Shown here piece by piece: positions 9,901-16,567 of a stretch of 64,000 nucleotides of DNA. A program made the translations under genes and the position numbers. Every line of letters begins with the position of its first letter. The first letter of the stretch is position 1. This DNA comes from Paenibacillus prosopidis. Its GTDB lineage: Bacteria > Bacillota > Bacilli > Paenibacillales > Paenibacillaceae. Under the pieces are notes generated by a model that had not been told where the DNA came from, made no database searches, and saw only the letters and a list, made by a program, of their open reading frames with translations. The stretch is from assembly GCF_003337375.1 (NCBI RefSeq), contig NZ_QPJD01000008.1, positions 62,001 to 126,000 on the forward strand, read 5' to 3'.

Positions 9901-10427
9901 ATCCGCCAAGGGGTCCTATTTTGAGGATGGTCAGGGCGGGGACATGGACTATGCAGATGACGGTTAGCGACGATATTGCGGAACCGGTTATCGTGACAAA
10001 GACTGTTCAAGTACTCCCTCTCACCGTTATCGGATATGTGAAGCATACGGAGCTTTGGGACCAGCATCGCAAGGATTTTAATACGAAAAAAAGCGGCAAT
10101 GCAGATTCACCGCGCGGTTATTCTGTTTTCTGGGCCGGCGAGAAGTTTATGCTGGAGGCGGATACAACGGTAACGGGTACGACTACGAGAGCCGAGCGTG
10201 TGGAAGTGCAAATGGATACTTATTCTTCTACTCTAGTCGCGATTAATACAGCTCATACGAAATGGAAGGGCGAGATGTGGGACGCCGATTTTGGGCAGCT
10301 GGCGAAGGGGAAGATTACCTTTACGTTTACCGCCTATTACAATAATGGAGCTATCAAAATAGATACCGTAGACGTATCGGTAGATGGCCAAACATTGGAA
10401 ATCGCCGGCGTTCATCGGGTTCAGTGA
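3903..10427 (+). CDS. Very large secreted multidomain protein (CARDB, PKD/Ig-like, propeller-like, LamG-like, FN3-like)
   Basis: A 2174-residue protein starting at a GTG that overlaps the stop of the SLH gene. Residues 1-31 are a signal peptide (lysine- and arginine-rich, hydrophobic, then TNAA). About 240-342 is a CARDB-like domain (PDLLIIDPLVVQSDAWVGDS ... EDNN). Several PKD/Ig-like beta modules follow to about 760. About 780-1270 looks like a repetitive beta-propeller-type region, and about 1300-1420 a concanavalin/LamG-like module (FQIQNEKNMYAMEW ... VYVNHSKVLEV). Further Ig/FN3/PKD-like modules run to the end (ADFDWSPKPLYEEDTATFLS near 1943). No catalytic motif, sortase signal or SLH repeat is visible in it. 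Anchoring may come from the coupled SLH partner, an inference. The 5' two thirds are visibly more AT-rich than the last 2 kb, suggesting a mosaic origin. The function is unknown; surface adhesion or polymer binding is plausible. Confidence 0.85.
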   Translation: MKKLRIRYKKNLLIFVSVMLLILSIPSYTNAATNCPAPAEYSALAKEYIEFYNIPLTDSKGRALNEKFLLNQSNIGSNVIVYGCPSDIDPETQDLKKGQYRFLGWDYEGNLYRNWMFESDSNVTKSVAKNWVKEPWKTTTGRAKNIEPTLLSKHPDAIAWLTEMKDPYGYSKTFLESYNKLKGTSWTGETLLDYVIIQQARTKFSPGVVQMWNIWQPDGSWWYEIFTIPAEQLAPPPEKPDLLIIDPLVVQSDAWVGDSVPVKITTKNQGKENSGPFTVGILGTSIKSEVISNVPPGAIKTVTINVTSSTSGIKKFTAMTDFGLAVTESKEDNNTKPFQIAFNKKNEPTTPVAIISHLEGDHRTKPALNIKPLDDPKLDDLLSYSPGKEAITVREWKFKTPAGVTYNKKPAAKDFSAEGDYLVELRVTNSANKVSEWAELIIHAAAEPLEPPPTPSTPDLKADIEFQPPVIVAGETSSLINHSDGLTGYTWKFSDNLTQVLPNNTNFEFINTTYLDPGNYSAEFTATDGVGSKRDTAVLQVIDPKPVAVVAGITRVIQGRDLAYPHHLLNSYTPLENRGVTIDFSKSETRYKKLTDASYTDGWFTNAPADLGEYSIEGKVYDSTGRVSDWGTLILEVIPDAPPTIEVIAPEEAYRNNGFMLYIDAESPDGDILKTLIIEERYDQDGDGNFDEESWIKLYEGDFKTTNALNYNKVGKRQYRASVTEDYGMQGNSGIASTDILNYAPEVNFNAFGVTQQPGQGEDSGPPVTNYTSSSIFRSWTLKKPYMGGSGDKLGWKADTTTIATKNAVMANFAVGYPNSGNGPNSRTKFQLASDIVGKPTWKLTNGSLIKTVFAGSRLYSYSQTYAAPTRTFHFTEHNAVTGEILRTFSIVTDDVLTFLNVGPDETFYFSDRTNYPSNLDLVKIAAYDKYGVRKDEISFYRSAGSQDAIGTNITFTEISPDGQSMYIGYRQAYGVTDTWGDFSMELRFYKYSLKDKYLVWEVSGEREYRGYYSNINMTYGTKGDVYFTYNFQDRYANSLQSLRGYITQVRANGVKSTVNLGGAAGLSHASVSDDGNYVFVNYVQLSNSDEYANVLLHAIQSSTYSDGSPYFQTAYARSVVTSQDDWGHGYSEVALNANPLIFSDTNIYSQGRVVSSYNLFFNRWGNQIGTWVNAGASANVGKIFANSNSEIIFPVFNPVGLTSYSDFNAPRKVTATLYNATKLSAITSSPEIGLTPVTWQEYAADYATPILPDGSLFVFYDRYVMPFVSASGTGGLKGINADTVEILNDDWGGLLYDAGSIMKNYALEFSASINDAKNAKIIGAGFQIQNEKNMYAMEWSKDTLSLYRVVNGAKTLLKSAPMTRNAFTTYPVKVESVNGIQRVYVNHSKVLEVADSTYLKGSAGLMSLGQPNTAFSNVKKTNYGDTFTEETYESVLVNDPIFYDKLFKDVENDPMGTEEWSYSHNPNFFENPEGLSTFSGKTFGATVNALEKAGVYEITFRAEDNPGLSAYRKWSEPVKKLLYVHRRPVAQPDVRFTGKVFAEGESLDYETYDTSYDPDIAHFLSDKVFRTRWSDESAWTAGKRQYYNRPGVELIVQEQVRDIHGAWSYWGQYIVYKDALPAVNQTKPVMTITYPSGTTAAAPTVLATEPAITWTYFDAEKDPQDMFRLSLNYANTNELALYLELEGSAMNYTMLKGSIIPGRVVKVQGQVYSAGVWSDLSNIRFFVLDLPPETHLLTFNGNDAANPIFTNRNRPQLRTFTVDPENHPIAAIDYEVFQGSNGAKVIDTNSATASASYTSAALAEGLHYWRARANDSYLWGPYSDNGFFFVDTVKPADVDEKLEIEPTAVTVKFNGFSDVAPSSGHATRTFYLQKVNANGSVTNIDLNGDGTAEYSTSLALNRQSYRVAGLIPGQEYRLTVLDYDIAGNEGHFTYIYFVTNRPPTADFDWSPKPLYEEDTATFLSDVDDPDGDTLSIKYEITSPAGEKSSFSYMLDAPDYPPRGPILRMVRAGTWTMQMTVSDDIAEPVIVTKTVQVLPLTVIGYVKHTELWDQHRKDFNTKKSGNADSPRGYSVFWAGEKFMLEADTTVTGTTTRAERVEVQMDTYSSTLVAINTAHTKWKGEMWDADFGQLAKGKITFTFTAYYNNGAIKIDTVDVSVDGQTLEIAGVHRVQ

Positions 10428-10504
10428 CAGATTCCACGCAGCATAGATTCTTGGAATGGACCAAGTGTTTGCAAGATGTAAAATTTATTGAGGCAAGTTC
10501 ATTA

Positions 10505-10534
10505 AATAATGAGCTCAGCCTCATTATTTTTTTT
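10505..10534 (+). terminator. Rho-independent terminator of the SLH/giant-protein operon
   Basis: AATAATGAG (10505-10513) and CTCATTATT (10520-10528) form a perfect 9-bp stem with a 6-nt loop, followed by a T run. It is about 80 nt after the giant gene's stop. Confidence 0.85.
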
Positions 10535-10557
10535 GTATTAAAAAGATCGTGAAAAAG

Positions 10558-10689
10558 AGTGAGGCAAACCTCACTTCCCATGAAGCCAGGTTCACGGCGA
10601 ATGAGGTTTGCCTCACTAATTCAGTAATTGGAGCAAATAACGAGCAAATTAGTGAGTTTTACTTCACTAAATAGTGAAGTTGCCTCACT
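10558..10689. repeat. Cluster of AGTGAGG palindromes
   Basis: A perfect 16-bp inverted repeat (10558-10573 with 10602-10617, arms AGTGAGGCAAACCTCA) has a 28-nt loop, and each arm itself contains an AGTGAGG/CCTCACT-type palindrome. It is followed by an imperfect dyad, TTAGTGAG and CTTCACTAA, at 10649-10670, and another AGTGAAG...CCTCACT at 10673-10689. It lies between two convergent genes. Confidence 0.7.
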
Positions 10690-10729
10690 CAGCGCTATGC
10701 GGCGGAGTAATCATCAGCAAGCGAAGCTC

Positions 10730-11890
10730 TCAGCTCTTGATCTTCAAGAAAAACTTGCTTATCGCGTAATACGCAGCACCGCGCACGGCGGACTGATCCT
10801 GCAGCTCAGCGAACAGGATTCGCATCCGTTCGCGGTGATACGGCAGCGTGCGCCGGTCAACCGCCGCCTGCACGGCAGGCTCCAGCCATTCGGCGGCGCG
10901 GCTCATGCGGTTGCCGATGATAACAACGTTCGGGTTGAACACGTTGACGATATTGGCGATGCCCGCACCTAAAAAATCGCCAATCGACCGGATCAACTCG
11001 CGCACGCGCTCATCGCCATTCTCAGCCGATGCGAGCAGCTCCTCCAAGCTGTCGAAGCCGAGCAGCACTGCGCGCTCCAGCAATGCATTTTCCGAAGCAT
11101 ACAGTTCCCAACAGCCAAGGTTGCCGCAGCTGCATGGCTTCCCGTCGTACTCGATCGACAAATGGCCGAGCTCGCCGGAGAAGCCGGAAGCGCCCTTGTA
11201 CAGCTCTTTATTCAAAATAATTCCGGTTCCGATACCGATCCCGACGCTGACGTATATCTGGTTCGGAATGCCGCGCCCTGCGCCATATTTTTGCTCGCCT
11301 TGAGCGCCGGCATTCGCTTCGTTGTCGATGGTGACCGGCAGCCCGAAACGCTCCTCCAGCCGCTGCTGCAGCTCGATCTGCCGCCACTTCAAATTCGGCG
11401 CGAACAATATCGTTCCTTTGTCGTCAACAATGCCCGGCACGCCGACTCCAATGCCGACAATGCCATATGGGCTTTCGGGTGCTGCATCCATCAGTCCCTC
11501 GATGCATTCCGCAAGCTGCTCGATGGCAAACTCAGCGTCATGCCTTTTCAAACCGCGCTGGTGCTCGGCAATAACGTTACCCTCCAAGTCGACCAGCAAG
11601 CCGCGTATATAATTGACGCCGAGATCGATGCCGACCGCATAACCCGCCGTACCATTAAACAGCAGCATAACCGGCTTACGCCCGCCGCTCGATTGTCCCG
11701 GTCCGATTTCCAGCACGAGATGACTGTCGATCAAGTCCTGAACGAGGCTGGAGACCGTTGCTTTATTAAGCCCGGTAAGCTCGGATATTTGCGCTCGTGA
11801 CAACGGAGCATGCTTCAGCACCGACTCGAGTACGATGGAAGTGTTTATTTTTTTGATGAGCGCTAAGTCTCCTGTTGGTCTTAATTTCAA
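10730..11890 (-). CDS. xylR: Xylose-responsive transcriptional repressor, ROK family
   Basis: A 386-residue ROK-family regulator. An N-terminal winged helix-turn-helix (about 15-75, core SRAQISELTGLNKATVSSLV) precedes a ROK sugar-kinase-like domain starting near residue 84 (AVGIDLGVNYIRGLLVD). The ROK zinc motif CSCGNLGCWE is present around residues 250-265. In Bacillus, XylR represses xylA-xylB without xylose by binding a palindromic operator; such an operator is present here between the two divergent transcripts (12021-12049). The start is a TTG at 11888-11890, with GGAGG eight nt upstream. The convergent giant-gene operon ends about 300 nt beyond its stop. Length and domain order are normal for the family. 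Confidence 0.93.
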   Translation of the reverse strand: MKLRPTGDLALIKKINTSIVLESVLKHAPLSRAQISELTGLNKATVSSLVQDLIDSHLVLEIGPGQSSGGRKPVMLLFNGTAGYAVGIDLGVNYIRGLLVDLEGNVIAEHQRGLKRHDAEFAIEQLAECIEGLMDAAPESPYGIVGIGVGVPGIVDDKGTILFAPNLKWRQIELQQRLEERFGLPVTIDNEANAGAQGEQKYGAGRGIPNQIYVSVGIGIGTGIILNKELYKGASGFSGELGHLSIEYDGKPCSCGNLGCWELYASENALLERAVLLGFDSLEELLASAENGDERVRELIRSIGDFLGAGIANIVNVFNPNVVIIGNRMSRAAEWLEPAVQAAVDRRTLPYHRERMRILFAELQDQSAVRGAAYYAISKFFLKIKS

Positions 11891-12020
11891 AAGGTAATCC
11901 TCCGTCCGGGATGATAATAACTAACATTGTATCATGATTGTCGAATATATGGATTGTTCAAGCCGCATACTGATTACTGCTCAGCATCAGCCAGAAAGTT
12001 ACAGCTAGTTTAACACAAAA

Positions 12021-12049
12021 ACTTAGTTTGTTTAATAGACAAACTAAGT
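12021..12049. promoter_or_regulatory. xyl operator (XylR binding site)
   Basis: ACTTAGTTTGT (12021-12031) and ACAAACTAAGT (12039-12049) are perfect 11-bp inverted arms with a 7-nt spacer. This matches the known Bacillus xyl operator type (TTAGTTTGT...ACAAACTAA). It lies in the xylR-xylA intergenic region, about 75 nt before the xylA start. A possible promoter is TAGACA at 12036-12041 with TATTCT at 12060-12065, which would overlap the operator; that promoter is uncertain. Confidence 0.9.
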
Positions 12050-12070
12050 AGCCTCATGTTATTCTGTGAA

Positions 12071-12087
12071 TATAACACCGTTTACAA
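12071..12087. promoter_or_regulatory. Candidate catabolite-responsive element (cre)
   Basis: On the minus strand the site reads TTGTAAACGGTGTTATA, which fits the CcpA consensus WTGNAANCGNWNNCW with one mismatch. Its place between operator and xylA start agrees with glucose repression of xyl genes in Bacillus. CcpA binding is an inference from sequence alone. Confidence 0.55.
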
Positions 12088-12125
12088 AAAACTATCGAAT
12101 TCCGTGAAGGAGGATTTTGTTTTCT

Positions 12126-13439
12126 ATGAGCTATTTCAAAAACATCAACACAATCCAGTTTGAAGGTAAGGGCTCGGACAATCCGCTGGCATTCAAACAT
12201 TATGATCCTAACCAAGTGGTTCTAGGCAAAACGATGGAAGAGCACCTGCGCTTCGCGGTTGCTTACTGGCATACTTTTAACGCTGCTGGAGCAGACCCGT
12301 TCGGTGCAGGAACTATGGTGCGCGAGTGGGATCAATATAGCGGCCTTGACCGTGCGAAAGCGCGCGTTGAAGCTAATTTCGAATTTATGAACAAATTGAA
12401 CATTCCTTTCTACGCGTTCCACGATGCGGACATTGCGCCAGAAGGAGAAACGCTTCAAGAAACGAACAAAAACCTTGATATTATCGTTGCAATGCTGAAA
12501 GACAACATGAAGCAATCCGGCAAAAAGCTGCTTTGGAACACGGTGAACATGTTCTCGAATCCGCGTTTTGTTCACGGTGCAGGAACGACTTGCAACGCTG
12601 ACGTATATGCATATGCTGGCGCTCAACTGAAAAAAGGTCTTGAGGTCGGTAAAGAGCTTGGCGCAGAAAACTACGTATTCTGGGGCGGCCGCGAAGGCTA
12701 TGAGACGCTTCTTAACACGGATATGGGCTTTGAGCTTGATAACCTGGCACGCTTGTACCACATGGCAATTGCTTATGCGAAGGAAATCGGCTTTGACGCA
12801 CAATTCCTGATTGAGCCGAAACCGAAAGAGCCAACGAAGCACCAATACGACTTTGATGCGGCTACAACCATTGCATTCCTTCAAAAATACGGCTTGAAGG
12901 ATCACTTCAAGCTTAATCTTGAAGCGAACCATGCTACGCTTGCAGGACACACGTTCGAGCACGAAATCCGTACGGCTGCTATTAACGGCATGCTCGGATC
13001 GCTCGATGCGAACCAAGGCGACTTGCTGCTCGGCTGGGATACAGATGAATTTCCGACTGACCTGTACTCGACTACATTGACGATGTTTGAAGTATTGAAA
13101 GCTGGCGGCATCGGCCGCGGCGGCGTTAACTTCGACGCGAAAGTCCGTCGCGCCTCGTTCGAAGCGGAAGATCTGTTCCTTGCACACATCGCTGGCATGG
13201 ACAGCTTCGCTTGGGGTCTTAAAGCTGCAGCTAAATTGATCGACGAGAAAATTCTTGACAACATCGTTGACAACCGTTACCGCAGCTTCAAAGAAGGCAT
13301 CGGCGCGGAAATCGTGTCCGGCAAAGCGACGCTTGCATTGCTTGAGCAATATGCGCTTCAAAATAACCCGATCAAAAACGAGTCCGGCCGTCAAGAACGT
13401 ATCCGCCTTATGCTTAGCGAAGTTATTTTCAGCGTTTAA
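12126..13439 (+). CDS. xylA: Xylose isomerase
   Basis: A 437-residue protein that converts D-xylose to D-xylulose in the cytoplasm using two divalent metal ions. The first family signature, [10 protein letters not shown], at about 98-107 contains the catalytic His99 and Asp102. [13 protein letters not shown] (about 182-194), [13 protein letters not shown] and [18 protein letters not shown] supply metal ligands and the substrate pocket. Length and motifs are those of class II xylose isomerases. I chose ATG 12126, with AAGGAGG at 12107-12113, over the TTG at 12117, which is too close to that site. It is followed after 19 nt by xylB, and the pair is controlled by the operator and cre upstream. 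No xylose transporter is linked in this window. Confidence 0.97.
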   Translation: MSYFKNINTIQFEGKGSDNPLAFKHYDPNQVVLGKTMEEHLRFAVAYWHTFNAAGADPFGAGTMVREWDQYSGLDRAKARVEANFEFMNKLNIPFYAFHDADIAPEGETLQETNKNLDIIVAMLKDNMKQSGKKLLWNTVNMFSNPRFVHGAGTTCNADVYAYAGAQLKKGLEVGKELGAENYVFWGGREGYETLLNTDMGFELDNLARLYHMAIAYAKEIGFDAQFLIEPKPKEPTKHQYDFDAATTIAFLQKYGLKDHFKLNLEANHATLAGHTFEHEIRTAAINGMLGSLDANQGDLLLGWDTDEFPTDLYSTTLTMFEVLKAGGIGRGGVNFDAKVRRASFEAEDLFLAHIAGMDSFAWGLKAAAKLIDEKILDNIVDNRYRSFKEGIGAEIVSGKATLALLEQYALQNNPIKNESGRQERIRLMLSEVIFSV

Positions 13440-13458
13440 GTCGGGAGGATCTTTGACA

Positions 13459-14955
13459 ATGAGCTATGTAATTGGTATAGATTTAGGAACGAGCGCGGTA
13501 AAAGCGCTGCTCGTTGACCGTAACGGCACGGTAGCTGCGGAAGCATCCCGGAGCTACCCGCTGTTCCATGAGCATACCGGCTGGAGTGAGCAAAGGTCGG
13601 ATGACTGGGTAGACGCCAGCGTTGAAGCGCTGCGCGAGCTTACTTCCACAGCGGGTATTGAAGCGAGCGCAATCGAGGGAATCAGCTTCTCCGGACAGAT
13701 GCACGGACTTGTACTGCTGGACGGCGAAGGCAACCCGGTTCGTAACGCGATACTATGGAACGACACCCGTACGACAGAGCAATGCCGTGAAATCGAGCGG
13801 ACGCTTGGCGACAAGCTGCTCAGCGTAACACGCAATCCTGCTTTGGAAGGCTTCACGCTTCCGAAAATCCTTTGGGTTCGCCAATATGAGCCGGAAGCCT
13901 TTGTACAGGCTAAGCTGTTCCTATTGCCGAAAGACTATCTGCGTTACCGTCTCACCGGCCAGCTGCACATGGATTATTCCGATGCGGCAGGCACTCTCAT
14001 GCTGGATGTAGCGGGCAAAGAGTGGAGCGGTGAAGTGCTTGAAGCGTTCGCGCTTCCAGCTAGCTTCTGCCCGCCGCTTATTGAGTCGCATGGCCTTGTG
14101 GGAACCGTACTGCCGCAAATTGCGGAGCGCACCGGTTTGCCTGCAACCACGAAGGTGTTTGCAGGTGGCGCCGATAACGCATGCGGAGCGATCGGGTCGG
14201 GCATTTTGTCCGAAGGGCTGACGCTTTGCAGCATCGGTACGTCTGGCGTCATTCTCTCCTACGAGAATGACAAAACGAAGGATTTCGCCGGCAAGGTGCA
14301 TTTTTTCAATCACGGCAAACAGGATTCTTTCTATGCGATGGGCGTTACGCTTGCGGCTGGTTACAGCCTTAGCTGGTTCAAAAAGACGTTCGCGCCGAAC
14401 GAATCGTTTGACCAAATGCTTGATGGCGTTGGCAAAGTCAAGCCAGGAGCGGGAGGCTTGCTGTTCACTCCTTACCTCGTCGGCGAACGTACGCCGCATG
14501 CTGATTCTGCTATTCGCGCAAGCTTCATTGGCGTGGACGGCTCACATGAGCGAATTCACTTTGCACGCGCGGTAATGGAAGGCATCACCTTCTCCTTGAA
14601 TGAGTCGGTCGATATGTTCCGCCGCGCCGGCAAGACAGTCGATACGATCATTTCGATCGGCGGAGGCGCGCAAAATCCGGTTTGGCTGCAAATGCAGGCC
14701 GATATTTTCAATGCCACGGTCGTCGCGCTGGAAAATGAACAAGGGCCTGGTCTAGGAGCAGCCATGCTCGCGGCCTATGGCTCCGGCTGGTTCGATAGCC
14801 TTGAATCATGTGCGGACAAATTCGTGAAGCATGCGGATTCGTACTCCCCGCAGCCTGAAGCTGCAGCTGCCTACGAAGGCATTTTCAAGATTTACCAACA
14901 GGTGTATGAGCAAACACGCGGATTGAATGAGGCGCTCGCGCCATACCGCGGTTAA
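13459..14955 (+). CDS. xylB: Xylulokinase
   Basis: A 498-residue FGGY-family sugar kinase that phosphorylates D-xylulose to xylulose 5-phosphate, feeding the pentose phosphate pathway. The N-terminal phosphate-binding motif GIDLGTSAVKALLVD is at 6-20, the substrate-site QMHG in ISFSGQMHGLVLL near 74-86, the catalytic aspartate in GGADNACGAIGSG near 235, and the adenosine-site ISIGGGAQNPVWLQMQADIF near 395-415. ATG 13459 is preceded by GGGAGG at 13443-13448. The frame is open upstream into xylA, but that part is antisense-quality sequence without a start signal. It forms a two-gene operon with xylA, and its transcript meets the convergent PAS-regulator gene. Confidence 0.96.
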   Translation: MSYVIGIDLGTSAVKALLVDRNGTVAAEASRSYPLFHEHTGWSEQRSDDWVDASVEALRELTSTAGIEASAIEGISFSGQMHGLVLLDGEGNPVRNAILWNDTRTTEQCREIERTLGDKLLSVTRNPALEGFTLPKILWVRQYEPEAFVQAKLFLLPKDYLRYRLTGQLHMDYSDAAGTLMLDVAGKEWSGEVLEAFALPASFCPPLIESHGLVGTVLPQIAERTGLPATTKVFAGGADNACGAIGSGILSEGLTLCSIGTSGVILSYENDKTKDFAGKVHFFNHGKQDSFYAMGVTLAAGYSLSWFKKTFAPNESFDQMLDGVGKVKPGAGGLLFTPYLVGERTPHADSAIRASFIGVDGSHERIHFARAVMEGITFSLNESVDMFRRAGKTVDTIISIGGGAQNPVWLQMQADIFNATVVALENEQGPGLGAAMLAAYGSGWFDSLESCADKFVKHADSYSPQPEAAAAYEGIFKIYQQVYEQTRGLNEALAPYRG

Positions 14956-14978
14956 GATGATGTTAGATATAATGACAT

Positions 14979-15013
14979 AAAAAAGGAGCAGCTTTACCGC
15001 TTAAAGCTGCTCC
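14979..15013 (-). terminator. Terminator for the PAS/HTH regulator, possibly used from both sides
   Basis: GGAGCAGCTTTA (14985-14996) and TAAAGCTGCTCC (15002-15013) form a perfect 12-bp stem with a 5-nt loop. Read on the minus strand it is followed by six T. The stem overlaps the stop codon of the minus-strand gene, and it lies just after xylB. Confidence 0.85.
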
Positions 15014-15899
15014 AAATCGATTCAGGCCGTACCCCCAGCTCTCCGGCGATCAATTCAGCCGTTAGACGCTGGGGCTTTTTAATTTTACCGTTACGTATTT
15101 TAGATATGGTCGTGAGTGAAATGAGCGTAGATTGAGCGAGCGAGGTTACTGAAATATTTTTGCTGAGCATAAGCATTCGAAGCTTGTAAGAGGGATCTTC
15201 CTCTTGGGTGTTCATTAGCAGGTTCGTCAGGATAACGACGAAGTTTTTGAAGCTGCGGTTGCCATTATAAAAAGGCTGAATAACAGCGTCGGTATGATAA
15301 TAATGGTCTCCGAGCTTAAGCTGGAAGTCGATGGCTTCTGCTGTCCGGTTATTTTTGGCATATTCAAAAATGCTTCCCAGCTTACTGCGCTCCTGATCCG
15401 CGGCAAGGTCGATGATAGACAGATTCAAGTACGAGGAGGCGGGCTGCGGAACGGGTGCATAATAGTGCTTTAAGGTCATAATGTTATAGCGTTCATTCAC
15501 GATGGCGGAAACCATGATTTTGTTGTGAACAATATATTCGTCAATCCACTTTGCTTCACGAAGGTCTTTGCAAATAATGACGTACATCGTTTGATCGCCG
15601 AGCTGCAGCTTCCGGCAGGATACGCGAACGGCGGCCGGTGTTGATGCTTTCGTTACAAGCTTGCATTCTAGCGCAGGAGAGAATGCGTGATCGTCTGCGA
15701 GCTGATTAACGACTTCTGTAAAGGATAGATCCGCTTCCAAAGGTGACATGATCGTCGATGGATCCAGCTGCGTAAGATCGGATTTCTTAAAGCCTGAGAA
15801 AGTAGAGAAAGCTTGATTGACATCGCGGATAAACCAACGGGATTCGTCGCTTTCAACGATAAGCATTGGATCAGAAAGTAAATAAAATAAATGATTCAC
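14994..15899 (-). CDS. PAS-domain transcriptional regulator with C-terminal HTH
   Basis: About 301 residues. The N-terminal part (about 1-115; PMLIVESDESRWFIRDVNQAF, FSGFKKSDL) has the pattern of a PAS sensory fold. A second, less clear PAS-like segment lies at about 130-235. The C-terminus (about 245-300) is an XRE-type helix-turn-helix (LAQSTLISLTTISKIRNGKI). So this is probably a one-component regulator sensing a small ligand or redox state in the cytoplasm. The open frame continues upstream as hydrophobic, non-conserved-looking sequence; I chose the GTG at 15897-15899 because AGGA lies about 11 nt before it. A GTG at 15906-15908 is the alternative. The gene is convergent with xylB and divergent from the 138-codon gene at 16084. 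A link to xylose metabolism is possible but not shown. Confidence 0.7.
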   Translation of the reverse strand: MNHLFYLLSDPMLIVESDESRWFIRDVNQAFSTFSGFKKSDLTQLDPSTIMSPLEADLSFTEVVNQLADDHAFSPALECKLVTKASTPAAVRVSCRKLQLGDQTMYVIICKDLREAKWIDEYIVHNKIMVSAIVNERYNIMTLKHYYAPVPQPASSYLNLSIIDLAADQERSKLGSIFEYAKNNRTAEAIDFQLKLGDHYYHTDAVIQPFYNGNRSFKNFVVILTNLLMNTQEEDPSYKLRMLMLSKNISVTSLAQSTLISLTTISKIRNGKIKKPQRLTAELIAGELGVRPESIWSSFKR

Positions 15900-16083
15900 C
15901 GATGACACCGTCCTATCCGTTTGCGTACACCAAACATGTATATCACCTATTATGTCATAAAAACTAACATAAAAACATAGATAATTATGAAAAAATGGTG
16001 TCTGCAAAATAAAAGTTATTGGATAACATGATTTTCGGTAAAATTGGCACACTATAACAAAAAGGTTGAAAGGGTGATTTACA

Positions 16084-16500
16084 TTGGCTGATAATTCCGC
16101 AATATTGTTTGATTTCAATGATGCCCAAAGCGCAGCGCTTGCTTGCGAGACGCTGCAGCAGCTTGGGTTCGATACGGTTCTGCATGATGGGAGCAGACGC
16201 ATGCACGTACATATAGAGGGAAGCGATTTGACCTCGGCGCTCGAAATTGCGCAGGCGCATGGAGGACAGCTTGTCGAGCAAGCTCCAATCACATCTGGAT
16301 CCGCGATGGACAGCGCATACGCGTTAAATGCGATTTCAATCCCTGCTCATCTTGTGAATGAAGATTGGCCATCTTCCTATGGATGGTCGTTGGAGCAGCC
16401 TGAGGGGCTGCACAACCGGGATGAAGATGCTGATTTTAGCGATGAGTTCCTGCCCGATCCAGGCACATATGATCATTTTTCAGGAGATGTCCGAGCTTAA
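16084..16500 (+). CDS. Conserved-looking hypothetical protein, 138 aa
   Basis: I do not recognise a named family. The first 80 residues (SAILFDFNDAQSAALACETL, HVHIEGSDLTSALEIAQAHG) have an alternating beta-alpha-beta pattern like a small ferredoxin-like or ACT-like fold. The C-terminal half is acidic and rich in D, E, S and P (EDADFSDEFLPDPGTYDHFS), likely disordered. There are no membrane segments, signal peptide or cysteines. The start is a TTG at 16084 with AAAGGG at about 16069-16074. It stands alone between a divergent regulator and a terminator shared with the convergent flavoprotein gene. Confidence 0.7.
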   Translation: MADNSAILFDFNDAQSAALACETLQQLGFDTVLHDGSRRMHVHIEGSDLTSALEIAQAHGGQLVEQAPITSGSAMDSAYALNAISIPAHLVNEDWPSSYGWSLEQPEGLHNRDEDADFSDEFLPDPGTYDHFSGDVRA

Positions 16501-16522
16501 ATGAAACGGCCATAAATGTGAA

Positions 16523-16564
16523 GAGGCTGTCCAGTAGTCATGCGACTATTGCGACAGCCTCTTT
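16523..16564. terminator. Bidirectional terminator
   Basis: GAGGCTGTC (16523-16531) pairs with GACAGCCTC (16553-16561). An inner CAGTAGTC/GACTATTG stem extends it. It sits between two convergent genes. Confidence 0.75.
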
Positions 16565-16567
16565 GTA

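Noticed and set aside
11162-11800. Open frame of 212 codons on the plus strand
   Set aside because: Antisense to xylR, whose ROK motifs are certain.
12222-13394. Open frame of 390 codons on the minus strand
   Set aside because: It lies fully inside xylA on the opposite strand; its translation is rich in V, R, F and C without domain pattern, and there is no ribosome binding site.
13921-14499. Open frame of 192 codons on the minus strand
   Set aside because: Antisense to xylB; arginine-rich shadow translation.
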